DNA of 64,000 bases. It comes from Siderastrea radians. Taxonomy: Eukaryota > Cnidaria > Anthozoa > Scleractinia > Rhizangiidae. Of the stretch, positions 46,101-56,100 are shown one piece after another. Made by a program: the position numbers and the translations under genes. Location of the stretch: the NCBI GenBank assembly GCA_964017195.1, contig OZ024887.1, positions 60,752,811 through 60,816,810 on the forward strand, written 5' to 3'. A model generated the notes under the pieces. The model did no database searches. It was not told where the DNA came from and was given only the letters and a program-made list of their open reading frames with translations. Each line of letters begins with the position of its first letter. Position 1 is the first letter of the stretch.

Positions 46101-49100
46101 CATTTAAGTCAAAAAATGTAGTCGCAGAGACCAAAATTTGGTCCCTGCGACTAGTCCCACAAATTCAAACTGGTTTGAATTGATGGAACAAGTCCCGGGG
46201 ATTTGTCCCACAAACTATGCTTGGTCCCTTCATTTGAACTGTAAGTTCCTGGGACAAGTCCCTGTGACCAAATGAAAATATTTCATTGGTTCTTTTACTC
46301 GTTTACTTTTTTGCCAGTTATTCTGGAGAATAAATCGTGTATTTGTCTATACTGGGGTCTTGAGCGAGCAGTCGAGCTGTATCAGCAATCTAGAAGGACA
46401 CTGGAGAAAAAAGCTATCGAAATAGCAAATGACAAACAATCGTAATCTTATAGATGAACAGTGTGGGGTTATATTGAGCCGATTTATTTTTAATGTTTTG
46501 TGGTTAATTTACTAAATTCGGTTTCACTGTTGAGGTCCACTCCATATTTCGTCTTTACGTTTCGGGGAATTTCACTAAAAGCGCCCTACATTGTATATTT
46601 TGCTACATGTATTTTGCTGTTAACAGATTCCCCGCATGTAAACCCTTAAGGGACTTGTCCCCACAACTAGTCCCATCGTGTAAACACTACAGGGGACTAG
46701 TCGCTGCAACAAGTCCCTGCGGCTAGTCGCTTCGTGTGTGCCAACCTTTAGTATTATGTCCACTGGGGAGTAGCAATACTCTTAGTTGTTTCATGCTAGA
46801 GAAACCAGGTTAAGCTTAGCCTTTCCCAGGCTCTCAGATAGTTGGGACGGCACGACAATTAGAAAGAGAACGCGAAAATAAGACGCGTGGGATCTGGAAA
46901 AACGGGGGCGGTGGCCTTGTCTCTCCCCAGCCCCCACGCGTTTTTCGCGCTCGTTTTCTCAGTTCACGCTTTCCCTGGTATTTCGGAGCCTGGAAGAGGC
47001 TAGGTTAAGCTCCGCCCATGTGGGAGTCCTGTGGCTTGTTTACCACTTTCCCTTTTACTCAGGTAAATTAATGGGTACCAGTGAATAGAATGCTGGGGGA
47101 AACCCTGTAACAGAATGGCACTGTGTATTCTGAGGGGAGTAGTACTTGTTTCATACCACAGAAACCAGTGTTAACCCTTTAAGCCCCAATAATGACAAGC
47201 ATCTAATTTCTCCCTACAATATCACTAGTTGATCAGACATACAGGTCACGAGAATAAAGGAAATGATCCCCAAAGACAAAAGGTCTTGATGTTTTTAAAA
47301 GCAAATTCTCCCAACTAGTACCATAAGAAAATATATGGAGGACAGTAAGGAGAACATACATGTTGATATTGGAGCATAAAGGGTCAAACCGTGTGGGCTG
47401 CTGGCAACTTTACCTTTTAAAAACTTACTCGTGCCAGTGCCTAGTAGCAAGTAAACTCTGCTGACATATCATTTTCCCTTTAGGCGAAAAGAGCGTTTGA
47501 AATCTGGAATGAAACGAAACAAGAGAAAATCAAAGAAGCGAATGCCAAGAAAAAGAAGTTGATGGAGAAAGAACTTGAAAAGCAGACGGAGAAAAATCTC
47601 AAGGCAAGGGACGCCAAAAAGTATTTTGAATCCTGGAAAGCGAGGAAACATGGAGAGCTTAAAGAACAGCACCATAAGAAGAAAGAGGAAGAACGGGAAA
47701 AGAAAAAGAAAGAGGAAGAGGAAAAACAAGATGTAAAGAAAAGCTCACAAAAAGCTTTCGAAAATTGGTAAGATTCCAATTTACACCACTCCTTCGCAAC
47801 TCCGAAACGGTGGAAAGTCAGAACCTCATTTTATAGCATATAGTAAGTCTGTGCCACAGGGGAGTACTGCTCAGTAGCTTTCATTTGAGTGCCCACATTT
47901 TAGGATTTCGTCCACAGACTCAAAAGATGGAACCACCATGTACAGCATAATAAACAGCACCAGAAAAGGTACTGCTCTTGAACAGCCTTCACTTGAATGG
48001 TTACACTTTAGGATTTCCTCCACAGACTCAAAGACAGAACCACCATAACAACTCGAGATTTGACTCGGGTAGTGAAAAGGTTATCTGCCGAGACGAAACT
48101 CTTAATAACCAGTGTGTTTTTAAATTCTAGAGATGATCTTTGAGATGCCCTTTTAAAACACAAAAATATACAGCGGGCATTGCTTTTCTTGATAGTACCT
48201 CGTGGACGCCCCGGCACAAACGAAAGCTCAGCCATTTTCTTTTCTGAAAACTTCGTTAATCAGGCGCTCTTGACACTGGAGCTTGAATTTCGTTAACCTA
48301 CGTTCTTTGCTGCAGGAAAAATAGCAAGGATGACAGAATCAAAGAGGACATGAAGAAGAAGAGGAAGGAAGAAAAAGAGAAAACCATCAAGCAGGAAGAT
48401 GAAAAGTATGAGAGAAGCATTCAGTGCGCAGAGCGTTATCAAGAATGGGTGGAGAAGAAAGGAAAGCCTCGGAGAGGACCTCCCACACCAACACTGACAC
48501 AAAGGTACTTGAACGCCCAGATACCTTGAGTAAAGTGAAGTGGTTAGCAAAGTGAACTTTCGAATCTGTCGTCAGGATGAGATTCTAAGAACGCTACACT
48601 CGCGGCTAGCTCTGAAGATAATTTGTACTAGGTAAACCACGAGCCTATAATTAGCTCATTGGTTAGATCATCCACACGGTGTGCAGAAGGTCGTGACTTC
48701 GACTTCTATCCGTGGTTGAGGCATTTTTCGCTTTTTGACCGCGGGAAAATTGGGGCGAACGCAAAAGAGCTTTCAGTTGTTGCGCTCGCCCCAATCTTCG
48801 CGCGGCCAAAAAGCGAAAATAGCCTACGGAAACGCTTGCTACGCAGGCTGTCGGGGACTCCGATTTCGTCTTTTTAGTCCTATGCTTGCGAAATACTGAG
48901 TATGGCTTAATACTTACATTAATAGGGGCATTATGTAAACGAAGTTTAGGTAGGGTTTAGCGAAACTATCGGCTTAACTGAAAATTAAACTGGTGGAGCG
49001 GAATGTCTTATCGTCACTTACCGTAAACAACGTTTAGAAGGCGTTTAACACAGACTGAAAATCCGGCAAGCAACTGATCTTTTGAGTGGCTTGAACCTAC

Positions 49101-49907
49101 TTTAAATGTTCTTAAACCAGGTCTCTTAGCCCCAGTACCTACATGTATGTTCTCCATACATGTAATATGGTATTAGTCGAGAGAATTTGATCATGCATGT
49201 ACATCAAGACGGTGATCATTTGCCTTATTCTCTTGAACTGTATGTTTCATCACATGGTGATGTCGTAAGGAGAAATTAGATGTTTGTCTAACTGTAATAC
49301 AATACGCTGTAGGAGTTGGTGTCCAAGTGGTAGAAAGTCAGGCAACTTTATTCCGGAGAAAGTTGGAGATGTGATACAGAAACCTGCTCCCAACAGATCG
49401 CGGACGATGTCAGGATCATACTATTTCAAGTCAAACAAGGTACATCTATCTACTGTGTATGTTGTTCTGTATACAGCTATTTTAACCCTTTCACTGCCAG
49501 AGTCAGTTATGGAGACATTAAAGGTGGTTTTGACTATTTGAGTCTGTGGATGAAATCCTACTGTGTGACCATTCAAATGAACCCTCTTCAACAGTACTTT
49601 CATATGGTACTATTTATGTTAAAGTATTTTACAAAATGAAACTTGGGATTCGTCTTGAATGTTGATTTTAGGCACTCTTAGGAGTGAAAGGGTCAAATTA
49701 ATCAACGTTGTCAGATCATACCGTCACGGCGGAATTACCTCCCCCGGGCGTTCGGTTTTAAACCAATGTGTCGCCATTCACCGTGGGACAAGGAATGTAA
49801 GGCCACATGAATAGGGTAAAACGGTAAAACAGTTTTCAAAAACGTAATTTTGTTATGTACAGTTTTGCTAATTTGTCACTTTATTTTGTTCTTTTTAACA
49901 GTTTTAA
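40163..49907 (+). CDS. MAP9: Microtubule-associated protein 9 homologue
   Basis: Seven exons: 40,163-40,475, 43,586-44,968, 45,594-45,976, 47,484-47,767, 48,316-48,504, 49,313-49,439 and 49,902-49,907. They sum to 2,685 bp, giving 894 residues, with all phases consistent. The first intron appears to be of GC-AG type. Vertebrate MAP9 (ASAP) binds microtubules and supports the mitotic spindle and cilia. The N-terminal half is acidic, Ser-rich and disordered, with KPSARPRP matching the vertebrate PSPRPR region. Exon 2 contains three tandem repeats of 37-39 residues. From exon 3 onward a long charged coiled coil contains the family motif IRQAVFDEWKSKK, then AFEIWNETKQEK, YFESWKARK, AFENWKNSK and YQEWVEKKGK. 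The protein ends SRTMSGSYYFKSNKF, recalling the SRTVFAKVF end of human MAP9. It is longer than the human protein (647 residues), mainly through exon 2. Confidence 0.9.
41232..41371. repeat. Short foldback in MAP9 intron 1
   Basis: GAAGATATGAATTTTATTTT (41,245 onward) is mirrored by AAAATAAAATTCATATCTTC near 41,335-41,354, with GTGGTAAAAA / TTTTTACCAC extending the pairing. Non-coding. Confidence 0.6.
41612..43506. mobile_element. 1.9-kb inverted-repeat element in MAP9 intron 1
   Basis: The left end TTTTAAGGACGGTGCCTCCT is mirrored by AGGAGGCACCATCCTTAAGA at the right, about 80 bp before exon 2. Inside the right part, 43,188-43,477 is itself an imperfect foldback (GCACGGTTTAAGACTATGGG against CCCCATAGTCATAACC-type sequence). 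No transposase was recognised in the interior. Confidence 0.5.
46023..46748. mobile_element. 726-bp inverted-repeat MITE in MAP9 intron 3
   Basis: AAGGTTGGCTCACACGAGG at the left is mirrored by CTTCGTGTGTGCCAACCTT at the right. GGGACTAGTC / GACTAGTCCC motifs are repeated near both ends, giving nested self-complementarity. No coding sequence. Confidence 0.75.
46755..47170 (+). mobile_element. SINE 3' fragment interrupted by a nested element
   Basis: GGGGAGTAGCAATACTC and TGTTTCATGCTAGAGAAACC match the body of the SINE at 36,862-37,120. The match resumes after the nested element at 47,003. The tRNA-like head is absent, replaced by the right end of the 726-bp MITE. Confidence 0.55.
46817..47002. 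mobile_element. 186-bp element with 9-bp target duplication
   Basis: Inverted ends TAGCCTTTCCCAGGCTC and GAGCCTGGAAGAGGCTA. GGTTAAGCT is duplicated on both sides (46,808-46,816 and 47,003-47,011), and the intact SINE sequence near 36,880 shows the motif only once. A 9-bp duplication is typical of Mutator-like elements. Non-coding. Confidence 0.75.
47174..47388. mobile_element. MITE with CCCTTTAAGCCC-type ends, intron 3
   Basis: AACCCTTTAAGCCCCAATAA on the left and GGAGCATAAAGGGTCAAACC on the right. It is homologous to the element at 3,608 and its copies in units 1 and 2. Confidence 0.6.
48643..48720 (+). mobile_element. tRNA-like SINE head in MAP9 intron 5
   Basis: TAGCTCATTGGTTAGATCAT resembles a polymerase III A-box region, and GGTCGTGACTTCGAC lies where a B box would be, though it is degenerate. 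There is no clover-leaf or CCA-ready acceptor, so it is a SINE head rather than a tRNA gene. Confidence 0.45.
49118..49285. mobile_element. Partial inverted MITE beside MAP9 exon 6
   Basis: Reverse-complement relative of 47,174-47,388 (shares CTCTTGAACTGTATGTTTCATC-type sequence and AAGGAGAAATTAGATG). It ends within 30 bp of the exon 6 acceptor. Confidence 0.5.
49483..49697. mobile_element. MITE with CCCTTTCACT ends in MAP9 intron 6
   Basis: TTAACCCTTTCACTGCCAGA at the left and CTTAGGAGTGAAAGGGTCAA at the right form inverted ends. The interior segment GAGTCTGTGGATGAAATCC also occurs at 47,904-47,924 and 48,013-48,033 (inverted) and 54,221-54,239, showing wider dispersal. Confidence 0.6.
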
Positions 49908-50391
49908 AGGAGAGGAAACCACCAGGTGGAGAATTCTTGGACTAAACGGAATTTTGTGTGAACTGCGTATTTTAGGAAATATAATTGCATTAGTTTTATC
50001 GTGAAAACATTGCACATGACAGATTCAGTTACATTTTACTTCAAGTACTGTTTTCGTTTCTAGCCTTTGAAAAAGAAAACGTGGTTTAAGAGCCAAATAA
50101 TTTTATAAGCAGTATAATTTCACAAGTAGTTAATATTAAGATTGTCATTAAATTTACGTTCAGTAAAACCGAACCATCAAATGAACTGGGCAGCAGAAAA
50201 CAATAAAAAAATAAATCACATTGTACCGTATTAATAATAAAGCGGAGTGTGACTGCAAAAAATGCAGAGAAAAAAAAGAACATCTGTCAGATATGCTTAC
50301 AAGGAGCGGAACAGACATAAATTGCTGCTATAGGTACAGATAAACAAGTTTGTCCGAAATAACAATGAGCAGAATATAAACAGCGTTTTTA
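49908..50391. other. MAP9 3' flank
   Basis: AT-rich sequence after the MAP9 stop, probably 3' UTR and intergenic DNA. A second frame through the last MAP9 exon (GTT TTA AAG GAG...) would add 14 codons if a different acceptor were used, but the listed exon phase gives the earlier stop. No gene was seen. Confidence 0.4.
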
Positions 50392-52409
50392 CAGCAAGGA
50401 GCCCAAAAGTGTGACCACTTTTAATTAATTCGCATTCTTTCGTGCAGATTATCCAATCAGAAGCCGAGGATAGCTTCAAGAAAATTAACTCAAACCGCAA
50501 AGCGATCTTGCGGGGAAGACGAATTTGGTTTTTCATGGATACCCGTTTTTGAGGCTTTTATTTGTCAACTTTGGAGTTTTTCGCCTTGAAATCCTACGCT
50601 AGACAAATTTCGTAACTCCGAAATGCGAGATATTGACCGCGAAGCAGGGAAATTGATACATCCGCTCAACAGCTGCGTTGTTTGTTTGGGTATTCTCAGT
50701 CGATCGGCCTGGCCGGCCAACCCTTGCTAGTATAAAGTCCTTGATGTAAGTCCTAAATTTCTATTTCTAATGCATTTTTGCTTACTTTCACTCGTAAATA
50801 TCACGAAGTTACTGTGTCTGTTTTTTACTGTCGGCATTTTGGGTTGACGTCTTTCAGTTAGCTAAGTAGCGCGTCGAAATATAAACAATGATTCAAACTT
50901 TATCGGAAAGGCTGGTATTACCGCTGAGCGACTAGTTTTATCGCTTGATTTCCGATAAAATAATTGTCCCCTGAATAAACTATAACCTTCGCTCTTGTGA
51001 AAACCCAGGATTGTCATAATTCAGTCATCTGATGCAGTTTGGCTGCTGAGTTTCACGATGTCGTGATGTAAATCACGGCCATGCAGGGTCACGACGATGT
51101 AAACAGCGGAGAAGTCAGTTAAACGGCGAATTTGTTGCGCAGACAAAACTATTCATCTCAGGACGAGCTAAAAAGAATGCCACTGGAGGACCCGAGAATA
51201 TGAGGTTATAAGTTTGCAATTTCTGGAGGGCTAATAAAGTTTCCGATACTTACATTGTAACTCACAGCATTATTTTGACATTGACTTACATTGTAATACG
51301 AACATTTTGCACACTATAAATAAAGTTGTTGCGTGATCTGTTATTGCTAGCACGATTTATTTGCATCGCATGCAGTTACCAGCGTTGAGCTATGTGCTGA
51401 GCTGTTTCGACGTAGTCTATCATAGGAGAATTTTTATGCTAAAGTTGCAGGCATACTGCAGAAAGATCCTAACATGCAGCAACAGCTAACTGAATTGACG
51501 ACTTTTATCAACGCGCAAAACTCCGTCGCCATCGCGCGATAGGCTAACCTCAGGAAAGTTACTAGGCTGCTGTACAAGTATAATATTTGTAAAGAATGTA
51601 AATATTTTCTAGTCAGTTTTGGCGTTGAAATTAGACGCTAAAATAACTTCTCCGAAATGCGAAATTCTGCAGTATCTAATCGAAGTAAATGCACTTGCCA
51701 GTCGAGCGGCAGTTCCTTGAGTGACTTTTCCGCTTCTTTAATTTGTTTACATCGTGAAACTCGACAAGTGAACTATTGCATCAGATGCCTCGTTAAATTA
51801 TGACCACCCTGGGTTTTCACAGGGGACAATTATTTCTCAGAAATCAAGCGATAAAAACTGTTCGCTGAGATGTACAGCAGCCTTTCCGAAAAAGTTTGAA
51901 CCACTGTTTATATTTCGACGCGCTATAACAAGTCAACTGCTACATCTTCGCTAACTGAAAGACGTGAAGCCAGAACGCTGACAGTAACCTCGTGGTATTT
52001 ACAAGTAAAAGTAAGCAAAAATGCATTTATGCTGACGGCAGAAATTACTTACACTTCGAGCTTTTAGCCTTTATACAGTGGGCTACACTTGCTCGGCGGC
52101 CCGTTCGACTGAGAACAGTTACAATTTTACCGCAAAAAAAACACGTTATCGATTTCTCCGATTTTCGCATTTCAATTTGCAAAACTTGTCTACTGAAAGT
52201 TTTCAAAGCCAAAAACTCCAAAGTTGACGAGTAAAAGCCTCAAAAAAAAAACAGGCATCCGTCCACCAAAGAGCAACTTCACCTTCGCAGCAAGATCTCT
52301 TTGCGGTTTGAGTTAATTTTCTTGAAGCCATTCTCGGCTTCTGATTGGATAATCTGCACGAAAGAATGCGAATAAATTAAAAGTGGTCACACTTTTGGGC
52401 TCCTTGCTG
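50392..52409. mobile_element. 2.0-kb foldback element with very long arms
   Basis: The ends CAGCAAGGAGCCCAAAAGTG and CACTTTTGGGCTCCTTGCTG are exact inverses, flanked by TA on both sides. Complementarity continues inward through many blocks: CTTCTGATTGG / CCAATCAGAAG, CCAAAGTTGAC / GTCAACTTTGG, ACTTTTACTTGT-type sequence, GATAAAACTAGTCG-like blocks, and GGACAATTATTT / AAATAATTGTCC. The arms reach roughly 51,140 and 51,680. No coding sequence was found. It fills most of the gap between MAP9 and SLF2. Confidence 0.75.
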
Positions 52410-53107
52410 TAACAGAACTTTACAATTATTTTAAAATCAGTTGACTGGAACACGCTACAGGGAAAAAGTCTTTCCATTATACACATTTCATACAGGTATA
52501 TACAATACATCGCCTTCTTTTAAATCTTATCTTAACATTAACAACTGAATAATTCCTAAGACATTTGTATTCTTTGTATTCTTAAAACTCTCTCGTACAA
52601 TAATATATCGAAATAAAATGACATTGAACTCGTAGTCAGCTATTTACAAGACAATCTCCTCTACACTGTAACTTGGAACCATCAACTACTTCTTACTGCA
52701 TGGTTAAAGTCGTTTTGAAGTCACACAATATTGTTTGCGTGACATCAATCCCAGAAGATTTGTAATTTACTTCTCAGTAACAACAGTAACGAAAATGGGT
52801 CTTTCTGCGAGTACCGGAGTACAATGTCTTTCGTTTGTTGTGGATTAATGTATTTTGGTCTCGTTTTGGAGTTTAGTATTAATAGGTTTCTGTCTTGTTT
52901 CTTTGTTTTTTGATCTTGGAAAGGAGGTTAACGTCGGCCCTGTTCCAGCACTCTCGGAAGGAACAAACATTGAAATTTACGCTTTGCAAACATTGCCTAT
53001 GAAATATGTATAACAAAATAACCAACTACAAACTAGCAAACCTGTCCAGTAAATTTTTGAAACTTTGACAAATTTGTCAAATGTAAATTTTCTTAATTTT
53101 CAATTTT
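52410..53107. other. SLF2 3' flank
   Basis: AT-rich sequence downstream of the SLF2 stop codon (gene on minus). It presumably holds the 3' UTR and poly-A site, but no single poly-A signal can be singled out. No other feature was seen. Confidence 0.4.
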
Positions 53108-56100
53108 TTATCTTGAAGTGTCCCAGTCCATTTCTTGTCCTGTAGTGCTTCCTTCCTCTTCATTTCCAGATAATTCCTCTCCATTCCCATGTTCAGTTTC
53201 CTTTAACAGTTCCACCTGATAATCTGAGCTGGTGCACTCAAAGTAGCTGGTTATGTGGTGCTGTCAAATTTAGAATTAAACTTTTAGTAAAGCACACGTG
53301 ACGAGGAAGCTGTGCCTTTTGGCGAGCGACTGTCGCAAAAAAATTTAAAGATAGATATTGATGAAGCAGTAAAGAAAGAAAGCAAGCCAAGTCACATTTC
53401 ACAAGGTTAGTTTGTGTGCAGTATCGAGCTAAAAACTCTAATCCCTTACTCTATTTTTAGACTGCAAGCAGTCGTCCTATTTTCCTGGTCACGAGCAGAA
53501 ACAAATAAATGGGGCAAATTAATGGTAAAAATGACTGAAATTAGGAGGAATTATATGTCACTTTAATACTTCTTTTGATCATACCACTAAGATATCCCCC
53601 CCCCCCCCTCCTTGAACAAAAGTGAGTTAAACTGCTTGGACGTGCTAACTGGTAACATGCTAATAGCTAACCGGTCTATCTCCTGCCAGTTGGGGTCCTT
53701 AATGTAGCCATGTCAATTTCGCAGTACTCTTTTCATTGCCTCTAAAAAGCCACTCATGGAGAGTGGCCGATTAGGTAATATTTTATTTCAGACCAAAACG
53801 ATTAAAATTATACGTTTTCGCGCACACAGCTTGTAATTGGAAATGAACTCGCTGCCAGTTCCACTACGACAAAAAAGACTAACAAATTTTATGATCTGCT
53901 TGCTCGGAATTACATGTAGAAGTATGGGACACGGAAAACGGATTTTGTCTGGAAATGTAAATCGTCTGCAGCTTCAATAAAATGTCTAAACCCTTCACTG
54001 TCTTTGTCAGGAACTTACAACTAAAGAGTTCATTTTACCTCTCTTGACGGTTTGATGCACTGCGTCATGTAAGCCAGTCTCAGAATTGTCCTCACCAACA
54101 GATCTTTTACCTAAGGAAGCAAACAACAATAAGAAATTTACATTGACTGTTTCCGTTTTGATATCCTTGTTTTCCTCAAACCTTTGCTCATGTGCAGGTG
54201 CAATGTAATTGTACCTTTTGAGTCTGTGGACGAAATCCAGCCCGAAATGTGACGAGGGCTGCAACGATACATTTTCCCACGATACGATACATATCTCGAT
54301 ACAAGGGCCACGATGCGATACACGGTACGATACATTACTGTGCGTGACAACACTAGTTACCAACAACTTACACTACTTTTAATTAATTTATTTCCATAAT
54401 CAATTTAACACAGTAATAACACAACATCAAATCGCCTTACAAGGGCTAAAATGTAGAGCTTGGGTAAGGAATATTAAAGACAGTGGTGGCCAAAATTTGT
54501 TGATGTAGCATATTTTATTGTATCGTAATATCGCGACATCTTATTTAAATATCGATATTCGTATCGTTGGAAAAAAATTTCGTGGTTCACCACGGTGTAT
54601 CGGATACCACGCAGCTCTTTACAACCTCTAATTTCATTGGACCTTGGTATCACGCAGCTCTATTGTTTTCAGGGCTAGGGTCCATTGTTTTGTTGTTTGC
54701 TCTATTGTTTTCTCAGCAAATCAGAGAAGACCTTGTAAGAGCTGCGTTCCAAGTAAAGGTTGCACTGTAACCAGCAGTGCTTTCTTTGTACTTAGAACAG
54801 TTTGTTTTCCGATATTTAGAGAAAAAAAATGAAAACATTCATTCATCCATTCATTTACCTTCATTTAAACACGGTGAAACAATTAGCATACTGAAATGCA
54901 TATTAATTTACAAGTATTTATCATCTTTGCTAAACTAAAAGTATAAATTCTAACTACAAATAATATAACTACAGAAACTGATGCATATCTTAGAAGTGAG
55001 TTATTTGTTACTGTACCTTTGTTCTGTTCATGAATGCAGCCCTTGGGTCTTTGATGTCTCCATTGATTGTTCTCAGCTTATTTGTCAACATTTCAAGAGA
55101 CCCCTTAAAAAGAATGCAACAGAATTGAGTTACTAAGAAGTTATTAGACAGGGTTTCAGCAAGAGAAAGTGAGTGAAAAGAGGTTATCCCAAAGGTACAG
55201 TTTATTCCCAGTAACTTAAACCTTGAAGGGAAACCAAAAAAGATTTGAATTGATAGTATGAGTTCCTGTAAGAGTGGAACCTCGATTTAACGTACCCCCA
55301 TATAACAAAGTTCTCGGTATAACGAACGTAACCTGCGATCAGGCTCTATTTTCGTTTCGCTCGGTGAAACACGTAAGAGAATATGAGAGCGATGCTAAAA
55401 TTCGGCCTCATCGCAGGTTATAACGAACGATATTTTTCAGCCCAGTAATAGTGTAATATATGGAAAAGAACCTCGATATAATAAACTCTCGAGATAACCA
55501 ACCAATTTCCCCAGTCCCTTGGCACTTCGTTAAATCGAGGTTCCACTGTATGTCTTTCAGGACTGAAAAAATAGTCAGAAAATTTTCCTAGTTCACACAG
55601 ATTTTCATACTTTGTAGGCAGCACTGTAAAAGTCATTGCTTATAATTAACTGCACATTGTACAATGGAACCCTGATATCACGAAGCGCCAAGGGACTGAG
55701 AAAATGTGTTCGTTACAATGAGAGTTCGTTATAACGGTCTTTTCCATACATTTTACTATTGCTGGGATGAAGAATATTGTTCACTATACTTGGTTCTTCG
55801 TTTAATCGCATCTACAACAAAATGGTCGATTGTGATTGGTTCTTTGCGCTCCTATTTGATACGTAATAGGAGGGTGATCACGTGGGTGTCCAATTACAGC
55901 TGCCCAATTTGAACTTTCTGTAATTGGATAGCTGTAATCCGACCACTACGCTGTGCGCACGTCAATCAGGTGCACTGAAATGGGTTCTCCACTGCTTGCA
56001 AAACATATAAAAATTAATGGGGTTCTGTTTCTCCATTGCTTGCAAAACTGATAATTAAAATTATTCCCCCAAAGGGCACGTAGATTTTCTAATCTCGCAT

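Noticed and set aside
47469..47779. Phe- and Leu-rich minus-strand frames resembling membrane proteins
   Set aside because: They are antisense shadows of the Lys/Glu-rich coiled-coil exon of MAP9.
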